Shown in pieces: positions 1 through 8,392 of a DNA stretch of 64,000 bases; the first letter of the stretch is position 1, and each line of letters begins with the position of its first letter. Origin of the DNA: Thioploca sp. (GTDB lineage: Bacteria > Pseudomonadota > Gammaproteobacteria > Beggiatoales > Beggiatoaceae); the NCBI GenBank assembly GCA_012032555.1, contig JAAUSR010000021.1:1-64000 (forward strand). Direction: 5' to 3'. A program made the position numbers and the translations under genes. The notes under the pieces were generated by a model, which had not been told where the DNA came from, did not search any database, and saw nothing but the letters and a program-made list of their open reading frames with translations.

Positions 1-228
1 ATTTAGTGTTTGTCAACTATAAAAGTTGAACTGGAATTAAATTAGCCATTCTAAACTTACATTTACTCTTCGTAAACTCCAAGCTCAGGTATTAGTAATA
101 ACTAATTTAGTGTTTGTCAACTATAAAAGTTGAACTGGAATTAAATTAGATTCTAAATAACATTTACTCTCGTAAACCAAGCTCAGCATTATAAATAACT
201 AATTTAGTGTTTGTCAACTATAAAAGTT
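1..228. repeat. Tandem direct repeats, three copies (last partial)
   Basis: A block beginning ATTTAGTGTTTGTCAACTAT recurs at 1, 105 and 202, so the period is about 97 to 104 bases. The first 45 bases of the unit are essentially identical in copies one and two. The second half differs by small deletions. Copy three is cut off near 228. The spacing and unit length do not fit a CRISPR array, and no coding potential is visible. The repeat probably extends left of the window. Confidence 0.85.
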
Positions 229-345
229 ATAGTTATTTGAGGATCTAGGATATTTCAATAAAATATTTTTCAACCGGGTTATCATTGGAAATTCCAACGA
301 TATCATTGGTGTCTATGAAACCAAGAGCTAGCTTTTTTAACTTAA

Positions 346-572
346 GAACTCAAGTTGATTGAAAAACGTTTAGCGGCTGGTAAACCTACTCTAGGCATTT
401 GCCTCGGCGGCCAGATGATTGCTAAAGCGCCGGAAGCCGAAGTTCACCACCCAGCAACAACTGAAGAATTGGGTTAGGGAATAATACAATTGACTCTGCA
501 TCGGGCCAAAATTCCTGCCCAGCGGCATTGGGTGAAAATGAACCGGTATTGCATTGGCATTGCTCTACATAA
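346..572 (+). pseudogene. Decayed class I glutamine amidotransferase fragment
   Basis: The plus strand from 346 reads a short frame with GKPTLGICLGGQMIAKA, the nucleophile-elbow motif of class I glutamine amidotransferases (Cys in GICLGGQ). It stops at TAG 475-477, just after an EELG sequence. Downstream in another frame (531-572) is GENEPVLHWHCST followed by a stop, which resembles the PVLHWHGDT segment of the same family. At least one nonsense change and one frameshift therefore separate recognisable pieces, and the N-terminal third and the C-terminal end are missing. The fragment lies antisense to the 3' end of the HPP gene. Motif recognition is by eye; the exact subfamily (GMP-synthase-like amidotransferase) is uncertain. 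Confidence 0.65.
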
Positions 573-1532
573 AAACAAGACCCGATAACTATCATTACAA
601 ATTCGCCACGAATTTTCATCTTGGTAAACTTCATATTGCGCCCAATTGGCAAATTCTTCACGCGTACAACTCTCAGTCTGACGACGTTTTTGACCAATAA
701 TAACCTTATAAATTATCATTGCTTTATTCAACTCATTGGCGTGATTTTCTGCAATAACTTGGCGAATTGACCAATGGTTGCCATATTGACCATTACTGTA
801 ATAGCAACCTAATTTAATGGTGTGTGGTGATTGTAAAGACATTTTCATAGCGTGTTGGGTAGCGAGAGTATAAATTTTAGCCAATTCATATTCGGTTATA
901 TCAATAAAAGAATCAATTTGTTTGAGTGCATATTCTAAATCTTGATAAGAAAAATCTAACTGAGTAGCTAATGAACTGGGTGATGTGGGGTGTGGTTGCA
1001 TAAAATTGATCGGATAGCGTCGCCAGGAAAAAAAATAATTCACGATGATCGCAACGAATAATAGAACAACCGCATTCAATAACACGGGAGTTATCACGTA
1101 TTGGTATCCTAATGACTCAATTCCATTACCACCCATGACCGCCGATAATGCAGTGGCACCGCCTGGTGGATGGAGACAACGAAGGTAATACATAGCTGCA
1201 ATCGCTAACGATACAGCGAGAGTAGCAGCGAGAAAAGAATAAGGAACGAGTTTGAAACAAGTGACACCTATGAGAGCAGAAATAACATGCCCCCCGATGA
1301 GTGGCCACGGTTGAGATAAACTACCATGTGGTACTGCAAAAACCAGAACAGCAGACGCACCTATCGACGCGACAAGTAGCGGCGCATCATGACCAATGAA
1401 AAAATAACTTATCGCAATGACGAGCCAAATCCCAATAAAACCGCCTATTGCTGAAATAATTTTCTCCAAATGACTGACCCAGTTAAATTCAGCCCCTAAA
1501 AAATCACTCATCGATTTTATCAATCTACTCAC
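474..1532 (-). CDS. HPP family integral membrane protein, aberrant C-terminus
   Basis: 352 residues. Several hydrophobic segments fill residues 25-167, and the family signature HPPGGATA is at 121-128, so this is an HPP-domain inner-membrane protein. Plant and cyanobacterial relatives have been linked to nitrite transport, but the role here is unknown. A soluble tail (about 170-318) includes a REEFANWAQYEVYQDENSW segment that looks like a genuine family C-terminal region. From about residue 320 the frame reads the complement of the decayed amidotransferase at 346-572, so the last 30 or so residues are probably not native. A second ATG at residue 8 (1511) is an alternative start. No operon partner is visible. 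Confidence 0.75.
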   Translation of the reverse strand: MSRLIKSMSDFLGAEFNWVSHLEKIISAIGGFIGIWLVIAISYFFIGHDAPLLVASIGASAVLVFAVPHGSLSQPWPLIGGHVISALIGVTCFKLVPYSFLAATLAVSLAIAAMYYLRCLHPPGGATALSAVMGGNGIESLGYQYVITPVLLNAVVLLFVAIIVNYFFSWRRYPINFMQPHPTSPSSLATQLDFSYQDLEYALKQIDSFIDITEYELAKIYTLATQHAMKMSLQSPHTIKLGCYYSNGQYGNHWSIRQVIAENHANELNKAMIIYKVIIGQKRRQTESCTREEFANWAQYEVYQDENSWRICNDSYRVLFLCRAMPMQYRFIFTQCRWAGILARCRVNCIIP

Positions 1533-2217
1533 ATCAACACCTCAAATTTCTTTTCCAATTCGGTTATTAGTGGTTTAGTCAAATTCATTCCAATGATTAA
1601 CGATTTATCGAAGTAGACCTGCGTATCTACAACAAATCGGTAGCTAAGGAATAGACCTATAACGAGCCTGTCCCAACTCGTCACCGTTGACAGAGTACTC
1701 GTAATAGTTTAAGCAATATAGCTTTAAACTCATTGCTATGGCCTTGATATAAATCAAATCCGTATCAACTGAATCTTCAATAAGTTAACGAGATCTCAAC
1801 ATCATAAATCATATAGATTATTAAATTTAAATAATATATTATTAAAAATAGCGTGATATCAACAGTTAAATTTCAACACCCTTTTGGGAACCCCCCAATA
1901 TAATAGATCTTAGTTTTATTTAGGTTTATTTTGCGAGACGGATGCTTCAAAGTATTTTTGCCGAGATGCATACCCCAGTTAACCTAATGCTATATAAGCT
2001 AAGCTATTGAGTAAAAAAGGCGAACACGTAGCCCGCTTCGATTGAGATGATATTAGGCAGGGGCAAACTCAAGTGTTTGCCCTTAATTTAACAGCATTAC
2101 TCAGCTAATTTCACTATCTGGATGATGAAGTAACACCTTGTGTTGAAATCAGTGTTGGTTGAGTAATACTCCGCTTAAAGAAATAGTAATCAACTTAATT
2201 ATATAATTAATCACTAC
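1533..2217. other. Intergenic region, no gene seen
   Basis: About 690 AT-rich bases between the HPP gene and the metal-binding protein. I see no credible reading frame, RNA gene or strong hairpin. It must contain the promoter of the HPP gene near its left end. Confidence 0.5.
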
Positions 2218-2496
2218 TTAATTTTTATCCATTCTACCAATGGCACAACTGACGAAAGATTTACCTTTGGCTTTAAGAGATGTTAAACCCGCTACCGAGC
2301 CCTTTTCGGGATAACCTAAAGAAAGTAAGGTATAGGCAATTTGTTCATGTTGCAGATTATCTCCTTCTACAGTAACTAACCCTTGTTCAACATCAACATT
2401 AACCGCTCGAATTTCAGATATTTTTAATAAATTACTTTCGATTGTTTTCGCACAACCTTGACATTTAATATTTTCAACCGCAATCATTTCTTGCAT
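2218..2496 (-). CDS. Heavy-metal-associated (HMA) domain protein, CopZ-like
   Basis: 92 residues. The N-terminal two thirds form an HMA ferredoxin-like fold: MIAVENIKCQGCAKTIES carries the metal-binding CxxC (Cys13, Cys16), followed by VNVDVEQGLVTVEG and a helix leading to LGYPE. Such domains bind Cu(I), Zn or Cd and pass it to transporters or enzymes in the cytoplasm. About 27 residues after LGYPE are extra compared with a minimal copper chaperone (about 66-70 residues) and include one more Cys. The gene is 51 bases downstream of the Cas6-like gene on the same strand, so co-transcription is likely. No copper ATPase or regulator is in the window, so the metal is unknown. Confidence 0.85.
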   Translation of the reverse strand: MQEMIAVENIKCQGCAKTIESNLLKISEIRAVNVDVEQGLVTVEGDNLQHEQIAYTLLSLGYPEKGSVAGLTSLKAKGKSFVSCAIGRMDKN

Positions 2497-2547
2497 AGTA
2501 ATATACTCCTAAAAAAAATGACAATCGTTTACTATTCCCGGTTATAG

Positions 2548-3234
2548 TTAATTCTTATCTGGATTAACGGGTTTAATATCTTTATGAGGGATAAATAAAC
2601 CACAGCCCATTTTTCTCCCCGATCCTAAACCTTGTTGTTGTAACATCAAAGAATCAGATGGTTTTAGATCCGCGATCATGAGGCTACGAGTAAATAATTC
2701 ACCTTCTGGTAATTTAAAATAGTGGGTTTTACCACACAGTGCTTTACGGCAAGGTATTCCCAGCAATTCTAGTTGCATAACAACCTGCTCTAAAAAAATT
2801 TCTTCATCCTGTTTGGGATCAGCAATAACATGTCGTGCCAATAGAACTGGCATTGGATTAAGCGGTTTTTCTACTGCTTTATTCACCGTGAGAGAATAGC
2901 CCGCAATATCTAAATTTAGGTTAGTTAAAGCCCGTGTTGCTGCTGTTATTCGATATTGCGGCAAACGTAAAGTGAGCTTAGTACGACGCGATAAGTACAA
3001 CAGTTCATCTTGACCGTTAGGACGATACCAACCATTACCAGATTCAGCACCGTGAATCAGATGTAATCCAGCTTGTAGTTCTTGTTCAAACCACGGCAAA
3101 CTCTGTTGAATTGTTTGCGACAACGCATAGGCATGATCAACTGGCAAACATTGACAATGGATATCAAAAACTAAATCTACTATTTCTGGAGATAACTTAA
3201 TTTCTTTTGGAGAGACTTCTTCTTGCCACAACAT
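2548..3234 (-). CDS. Cas6/Cmx6-like RNA-binding protein, orphan (no CRISPR array in window)
   Basis: 228 residues. It resembles the type I-MYXAN Cas6/Cmx6 family: an N-terminal LPVDHAYALSQTIQQSLPW segment, a GLHLIHGAESGNGW segment, a first RRTKLTLRLP strand, and a C-terminal glycine-rich loop GLGSGRKMGCGLF characteristic of Cas6/RAMP proteins. Cas6 enzymes cut pre-crRNA in CRISPR repeats using a poorly conserved histidine; I cannot assign a catalytic residue here. No CRISPR array, other cas gene or spacer-like repeat occurs in the 64 kb. The gene is instead bracketed by a 59-residue protein (stop 4 bases upstream) and an HMA metal-binding protein. It may therefore be a domesticated RAMP protein with a non-CRISPR RNA substrate. 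Family call moderately confident; function open. Confidence 0.7.
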   Translation of the reverse strand: MLWQEEVSPKEIKLSPEIVDLVFDIHCQCLPVDHAYALSQTIQQSLPWFEQELQAGLHLIHGAESGNGWYRPNGQDELLYLSRRTKLTLRLPQYRITAATRALTNLNLDIAGYSLTVNKAVEKPLNPMPVLLARHVIADPKQDEEIFLEQVVMQLELLGIPCRKALCGKTHYFKLPEGELFTRSLMIADLKPSDSLMLQQQGLGSGRKMGCGLFIPHKDIKPVNPDKN

Positions 3235-3238
3235 AATA

Positions 3239-3418
3239 TTAGTAAAAAGCAGCTTCTAAGCGATCTTCCCAATTTTCTGGAGTATCTGGAAAAGAAGGAC
3301 GAACATCTATCCTGAAAAAACGTTCGCCTAATTGAGATTGTTGCTTAATCATTTCAACCAATTCTTCAAAATTTTGCAATTCATGATGTTGAATTAGAAT
3401 TTCACTGAGATACAACAT
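3239..3418 (-). CDS. Small 59-residue protein upstream of the Cas6-like gene
   Basis: ATG at 3416-3418, stop TAA at 3239-3241, four bases before the ATG of the Cas6-like gene. The sequence starts MLYLSEILIQHHELQNFEEL and ends in a Trp/Phe-containing tail (ENWEDRLEAAFY). It is acidic, probably helical, and has no signal peptide or membrane segment. I do not recognise the family. Very tight spacing to the Cas6-like gene and normal codon use argue that it is a real translated gene and a functional partner of that operon. Confidence 0.65.
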   Translation of the reverse strand: MLYLSEILIQHHELQNFEELVEMIKQQSQLGERFFRIDVRPSFPDTPENWEDRLEAAFY

Positions 3419-3939
3419 AGTTTAATTTTCCTAACATCAAAATCAAATTTAACATAAAAACGAATAATTTAAAAAATTAATTATAAACAATGATTCGTAC
3501 CATTTTTGAACTCAATTAACTCGGCACAGTAGTAACCGTTTGATTTTACTAAGACCCATTAAATCAGACAGACACATTGATCTCAATTATATTTAATGAG
3601 GTAAGCTAAAAACAAGGCCGCAACCACGGCTTTAGTTTATACCTTAACAAACGGTATGAACCATTGTTATAAAGAAAGTAAGTAAAAAAATAGATTTGAA
3701 TGAGTTTCATTAGCTGAGTACAATAAACCTTTGTTATCAATGTGCCCAGTATAATGCGCTAACCAAATGATTAACTCGATATCAAGAAAATTATTTTTTT
3801 GATTGGCACTTCATAAAAATCGCTAGATTATTCCTAGTTTAACGCATGCTTTTTACCTATCATGGGTATGATAACGAAAAAATCAATGTAATTGAGAATA
3901 TCAAAAAACTATACTATTATCAACAGATAAGGAGCTTTC
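3419..3939. other. Divergent intergenic region with an inverted repeat
   Basis: This 520-base AT-rich spacer separates the minus-strand Cas6-like unit from the plus-strand YkgJ-type gene, so it should hold promoters for both. An imperfect inverted repeat joins 3481-3502 with 3653-3672 (arms related to TTATAACAATGGTTCATACC, about 18 of 20 matching with one extra base). This could be a roughly 190-base miniature mobile element. A small GC-rich hairpin (GGCCG...CGGC) lies inside near 3616-3630. No gene seen. Confidence 0.45.
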
Positions 3940-4818
3940 ATGAGTGAAACAGTTATAGAAAATAAACCTTATAAAAGTCCCATCCAACCGACAAAATTAT
4001 CTTTAAATGATACGCTGCAATTTCGGTGTCATAAAGATATAACTTGCTTTAACGAATGTTGTAAAAAGATTGATATTTCACTGACTCCTTATGATATTTT
4101 ACGTTTGAAAAAACGTTTAAGTCTCACTTCTGATATGTTTTTAACACAATATACTGTTCCTTATGAAATGGACGCTCAAGGCATGCCAGGGGTCAAAATT
4201 CGGACAGCTGATGATAATCTTATTTGTCCATTCCTTCGAGAGGTGGGTTGTAGTGTCTACGAAGATCGTCCTTCAGCCTGCCGGTATTATCCATTAGGCT
4301 TACTCTCCATGCGTCAACAAGATTCTACTACTGATGAAAATGCCTATTTTTTAGTTAAAGAGGACCATTGTCTTGGACATAATGAACCCCGTACACTACC
4401 CATAAAAGATTATCGTCATGAACAAGAAGTTGATATTTACGATGAAATTAATCGTGAATGGCGACAAATCATTCTGAAGAAACGTTCTGCTGGACCAACT
4501 ATCGGTAAACCAACTTTAAGAAGTTATCAATTTTTCTTTTTAGGTAGCTACAATTTAGATAGATTGCGAAGCTTTGTACTAAGCCAAGGTTTTTCAGAAA
4601 TTTATGATTTAGATGATGAAACCTTGGAACAACTTATCCAGGATGATGTTACCTTGTTGAGATTTGGCTTTAAACTACTTAGACAAGTTTTATTTGGAGA
4701 AATGACTATTCCGCTCAAAGAGGATGCTATGCAAACCCGGGTACAGCGGCGACGCGAGACAAATCAGGTTGATCATGATAATCCTAATAGTGATTATCAA
4801 GGGCCATTAGTCGTTTAA
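3940..4818 (+). CDS. YkgJ/UPF0153-type cysteine-cluster protein
   Basis: 292 residues. Residues 26-120 hold the zinc/iron-chelating CxxxCxxxCC-type cluster: FRCHKDITCFNECCKKID, then CPFLREVGCSVYEDRPSACRYYPLG. This CxxCxxCC / CPFL...C.vYe.RP..CR.yP arrangement is the signature of the YkgJ family, putative metal-binding or Fe-S proteins whose biochemical role is not established. The C-terminal 150 residues are a charged extension without a domain I recognise; such extensions occur in several proteobacterial members. The start is supported by AAGGAG about seven bases upstream of the ATG. It is transcribed alone; the next gene is convergent. Confidence 0.8.
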   Translation: MSETVIENKPYKSPIQPTKLSLNDTLQFRCHKDITCFNECCKKIDISLTPYDILRLKKRLSLTSDMFLTQYTVPYEMDAQGMPGVKIRTADDNLICPFLREVGCSVYEDRPSACRYYPLGLLSMRQQDSTTDENAYFLVKEDHCLGHNEPRTLPIKDYRHEQEVDIYDEINREWRQIILKKRSAGPTIGKPTLRSYQFFFLGSYNLDRLRSFVLSQGFSEIYDLDDETLEQLIQDDVTLLRFGFKLLRQVLFGEMTIPLKEDAMQTRVQRRRETNQVDHDNPNSDYQGPLVV

Positions 4819-4867
4819 TCACTTCTCCCAAAATAGGTTCGTTCAGAAAAAACGAAACTTAATCAAT

Positions 4868-4888
4868 CCTTACAGCATAGCTGTAAGG
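4868..4888. terminator. Perfect 8-bp hairpin after the YkgJ-type gene
   Basis: CCTTACAG and CTGTAAGG flank a five-base loop, 50 bases beyond the stop codon at 4818 and between convergent genes. There is no T run on the plus strand, so intrinsic termination is uncertain. A second, weaker GTTACC/GGTAAC pair lies at 4904-4929. Confidence 0.35.
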
Positions 4889-5054
4889 TGGTATAAGTAG
4901 TTAGTTACCTGACACCAGTTTTGGGTAACCTGAGCGGATGAAAAACAGCAAACTTCTTGACTGGTACAGCGATTATCTGATTAAGGTTTTCAGAGAGATA
5001 AAGTATTTTGTTTTTAGCATCTTAACTAAAAATCAATAAGTTAAAAGCAACCGC

Positions 5055-6209
5055 TTAATGATAAAGTTCAGTCGGTGAACTGAGTAATATCAAAGCAGCA
5101 GAACAAGCTTCAATGGGTGTTTTACTGTTTATTAAGGCCAATAAGAGTTGCTCAATGATATTTTTGTCAATATTGCGAGTAATAAACACAATCTGGGAAC
5201 ACCGCTGTTCAGTTGGCCAAGCTTTGAGTGTCACTGGTGATTGAAAGATATGTTGAACACCTTGAATAATAATGGGTAAATCGCTTTCAATTGTGTAAAC
5301 GATACCTTTTGTTCTCAGTAAATCTTTACCACGCAAGCGAGTTAGTTGTTGTATCCAACGTTCCAAAGTTAACCAAGATAAAGGTTTATCGTATTCAATA
5401 CAAAAAGTTTTTATATAAATATCATGTCGATGTGAATAGGATTGGTGAGTAGGGGATAGTGGCACTTGAGTTGGCGAAATAGCAGAAATAAATTGTTGAT
5501 GTCCAAGGTAAACATCCGCTTGTAACCACTTTGCCATATCTAGTTGTTGAGTTTGATTATTATAACTGTTGGTATTCAATAAAATACTGACATCAAATTG
5601 ATCTTGATGAAGATTAATTTCATGGATAACCGCTGTTGGATTGAGGCAACGTAAACGTTGTTGCAAAATTGTTTGGGTAGTAGCATCAACTTGATCAATT
5701 TTGGTCAGAATAAGATGATTAGCAAGTGCTGATTGTTTAACCGCTTCATCATAATTATCTAATTGTTGACTACCATACCTCGCATCGACTGTTGTTAATA
5801 CTGCTTCTAAACGATAATGTGTGGCAATAAAACGATCATGGATTAAAGTCCGTAAAATTGGCGCTGGATCAGCCAAACCGGTAGTTTCTACTAGTATTCT
5901 TACAAATTCAGGGATTTCTTTACTTTCACATTGAGCAAATAACTTTTCTAAGGTTTTAATTAAATCAGTACGAACATAACAACATAAACAACCTCCCTCT
6001 AATAGAATAATATCTTCAGTGTTAGTTTCTACAAGTAAGTGATCAATACCAATTTCTCCCAACTCATTGACAATGACCAGCGTTTGTTGCATTCCAGGCT
6101 GGCGTAATAGCTGATTGAGTAAAGTCGTCTTACCACTACCGAGGAAACCCGTAATCACATAGATAGGCAAGCGAAATAAAGAATTTTCTTGAGGTAATAG
6201 CTTATTCAT
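5055..6209 (-). CDS. COG0523 GTPase (CobW/ZNG1-like metallochaperone)
   Basis: 384 residues. G3E-family P-loop GTPase: Walker A GFLGSGKT at 21-28, the metal-binding CxCC motif in EGGCLCC (Cys74, Cys76, Cys77), an ETTGLADP switch region and an LTKID guanine-specificity motif. A C-terminal CobW_C-type domain follows (roughly 270-370). Proteins of this group use GTP hydrolysis to deliver Zn or Co to client enzymes in the cytoplasm. The gene is 27 bases downstream of the MBL hydrolase on the same strand. That enzyme should need a metal, so it is a plausible client, but the link is inference. No Zur-type operator could be recognised. Confidence 0.9.
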   Translation of the reverse strand: MNKLLPQENSLFRLPIYVITGFLGSGKTTLLNQLLRQPGMQQTLVIVNELGEIGIDHLLVETNTEDIILLEGGCLCCYVRTDLIKTLEKLFAQCESKEIPEFVRILVETTGLADPAPILRTLIHDRFIATHYRLEAVLTTVDARYGSQQLDNYDEAVKQSALANHLILTKIDQVDATTQTILQQRLRCLNPTAVIHEINLHQDQFDVSILLNTNSYNNQTQQLDMAKWLQADVYLGHQQFISAISPTQVPLSPTHQSYSHRHDIYIKTFCIEYDKPLSWLTLERWIQQLTRLRGKDLLRTKGIVYTIESDLPIIIQGVQHIFQSPVTLKAWPTEQRCSQIVFITRNIDKNIIEQLLLALINSKTPIEACSAALILLSSPTELYH

Positions 6210-6236
6210 TAGGGATGAATTTTTTACCCTACTGCT

Positions 6237-7277
6237 TTATTCGGGATAAGTATGCGAATCGCCAGTTTTTAATATGCCATAAAACATATTATCAGGTACT
6301 TCTGGATAACTATCATAATGATAAAGAAAACATTTTTTCTGAGTTTCTTTATCCATATTTTTAATTAAATCAGTTATATGAGGATGAACCCCCGAAGGAA
6401 ATTGCGCGGTTTCGCAATCCATATAAATTCGATTAGCGCGTCGATAATGTGATTCGAGTTGTGGTGGCATGATGGATTGGATATCGGTTGGCATTAAAAT
6501 ATTATAACCACTTGAATGTTGAAGACTAATACCATAACTGGGCATTTCCTCTGAACTCGAGATAACATGCATTGCAAAAATGGGGGTTAAAGTCCATTGT
6601 CCATCCCCATCTTGAAAGAGATGAGATTTGGTTTGCCCATTGTCCTGTTTACCTAATACCTTGATATCAAAATAAGTTTCTAGGCTCACATTGGGTACCC
6701 CTTGTAATGTGTCTAAACCCGGCCCAACTGCTCTTTTTAAGGGACTTAGAACTTTTCTATGAATAAATAAATCCGGTTTGGTATTACCAGGTGGTACCGG
6801 CCACCATTCATGTTCAAGAAAAAGTTTATCGGCAATAAATTGATTTTTAAGCCATTCCTGCTTAGGTGGTGTATAAAATGGATTAAAAAATGTGGTGAGC
6901 GCCAAGTATTCCATGCCGCCGATATGATCATTATGCGGATGAGAAATATAAACACCATCAATATCAGATGAAGTTAATCCTAAGCCGTTTAACGCATGTC
7001 TAACATCACCACCGGCATCCAGGAGTAAGCGGTAAGGTCGTTTACCGCGTTTACTAGGCATATCAAATTCAATTAAAAAATTAGATTGCCATTTGGGTAA
7101 ATAAAAACGTTGAGTTAGTTTGTTTATCTCAGCAGCAATAGCCTCTTCTGAGGTCTGGTGCAATTGTGGTGATTTAGCGATTTTTAAAGCCAATTCATAA
7201 GCTTGTTTGGCAGTGATAACCTCTTCATAGGCGCCAATGCCAAATGCAGAATGAACGCCTATTGCTGTTACTTTCAT
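6237..7277 (-). CDS. MBL-fold metallo-hydrolase
   Basis: 346 residues. The metallo-beta-lactamase signature HxHxDH is seen as HPHNDH (His113, His115, Asp117, His118), preceded by LLLDAGGDVRHAL and followed by GGMEYLAL. A later Asp in MPTDIQS and a His in FLYHYDSY could complete a dinuclear zinc site. The first 60 residues form a charged extension before the beta-lactamase fold. No signal peptide is seen, so it is probably cytoplasmic. Substrate is unknown; the closest general class is the RNase Z/phosphodiesterase-like MBL proteins. It is the first gene of a two-gene unit with the COG0523 GTPase. Confidence 0.85.
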   Translation of the reverse strand: MKVTAIGVHSAFGIGAYEEVITAKQAYELALKIAKSPQLHQTSEEAIAAEINKLTQRFYLPKWQSNFLIEFDMPSKRGKRPYRLLLDAGGDVRHALNGLGLTSSDIDGVYISHPHNDHIGGMEYLALTTFFNPFYTPPKQEWLKNQFIADKLFLEHEWWPVPPGNTKPDLFIHRKVLSPLKRAVGPGLDTLQGVPNVSLETYFDIKVLGKQDNGQTKSHLFQDGDGQWTLTPIFAMHVISSSEEMPSYGISLQHSSGYNILMPTDIQSIMPPQLESHYRRANRIYMDCETAQFPSGVHPHITDLIKNMDKETQKKCFLYHYDSYPEVPDNMFYGILKTGDSHTYPE

Positions 7278-8034
7278 ATTCTTTTCCTCTTAATTTAAAA
7301 AAAATAACGATCCAATTCACCTTAATCCGTTACCAGTTACCTATCAAAGAAATTAGGTCAGTGAGCCGTGACTTGCAAGGTACTTGCCGTGAGTGATATT
7401 CAACCAACCTAACCAAGAGAATAGGCGTTTTACCATGAGACTAGAAAAATCCTGTCATATTACAGGCATACGTTGGTTTTGAGTCAACATTAAGAAAAAC
7501 TTGTATTTTTTGTTTGAATATCATTTATCAAAAAGGATAATAAAGAAAAAATAAGTTGTATCAGGTGAATTTTAATTAATCAAATTATTTTAATTAAGAG
7601 CATTTTGGTAAATTAATGCTAAATTTGCTAGGAATCTGGTAATCCTCTAGAGGGGGTGATATATTATTAGCTTTAAATGATTAGTTGGGTATTTACTGGG
7701 GTTTGGGATAGCTATTTTCACCCCACTTTCCTTAAATAAAAGCAAAAAAAGATGACTCATTAGATCAACAATAATACCTTTATAATTAATTTTTCTTGTC
7801 AGAAACCGGTGCTACACTATTGAATACCACTTAAAGAACTCATTTTGGGGTTGAATTATTATTTACAATATCATTTTATTATAGCATATGTCAGTTATTA
7901 GTTATCAGCATCTATGAGTTATCAAGTTTTAAGCGAGAATTATCAACAATCAATCGGTTAAGCTATCATTGATAACTGATATTAAAACCATCTTGCAGTA
8001 AAACCACACCTAAAATCAACTTACCCAATCAATC
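7278..8034. other. Divergent intergenic region
   Basis: About 760 AT-rich bases between the MBL gene (minus) and folB (plus). No credible reading frame. It contains the TGATAACTGA-type repeat at 7891-7979 and should hold the promoters of both flanking units. Confidence 0.45.
7891..7979. repeat. TGATAACTGA-type inverted repeat
   Basis: TCAGTTATTAGTTATCA at 7891-7907 faces TGATAACTGA at 7970-7979, with another GAGTTATCA in between. A similar arrangement of GTTATCAGTTATCA and TGATAACTGATAAC arms occurs at 56420-56526, so this belongs to a dispersed family. Confidence 0.5.
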
Positions 8035-8391
8035 ATGGATATTATTTACTTAAGCGATTTAAAAATAGAAACAGTTATTGGAATCTATGGTTGGGAACGT
8101 CAAATCAAACAAACCATTGTACTTGATTTAGCAATGGCTACTGACATTCGCCAGGCTGCCATCACCGACCGTATTGAAGATACACTTAATTATAAGGCAG
8201 TCGCTAAACGTCTTATCGAGTTTGTTAGCCATAGTGATTTTCAACTGATTGAGACCTTAGCAGAAAGTGTTGCTGAAGTGGTGATGACTGAATTTTCAAT
8301 ATCCTGGATACGAGTAAAATTAAACAAACCGGGAGCAATACGTGGCGCTCATGATGTGGGTGTCATCATTGAACGCGGTAAAAAATTTTAA
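8035..8391 (+). CDS. folB: Dihydroneopterin aldolase FolB
   Basis: 118 residues, the usual FolB length. It converts 7,8-dihydroneopterin to 6-hydroxymethyl-7,8-dihydropterin in tetrahydrofolate synthesis. Recognisable features are MDIIYLSDLKIETVIGIYGWE, the TLNYKAVAKRLIEF and LIETLAESVAEVV segments, and a final VKLNKPGAIRGAHDVGVIIER strand-loop-strand, all typical. The start ATG follows a weakly purine-rich stretch. folK begins one base after its stop codon, so the two are surely translated from one message. Confidence 0.95.
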   Translation: MDIIYLSDLKIETVIGIYGWERQIKQTIVLDLAMATDIRQAAITDRIEDTLNYKAVAKRLIEFVSHSDFQLIETLAESVAEVVMTEFSISWIRVKLNKPGAIRGAHDVGVIIERGKKF

Positions 8392-8392
8392 T

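Noticed and set aside
1-228. CRISPR-like array
   Set aside because: The unit is about 100 bases with two recurring parts, not short repeats with unique spacers of constant size, and no cas operon adjoins it; the Cas6-like gene at 2.5 kb is not enough.
474-697. 91-residue minus-strand frame at 422-697
   Set aside because: It overlaps the HPP gene in a different frame and the amidotransferase remnant; no ribosome-binding site or motif.
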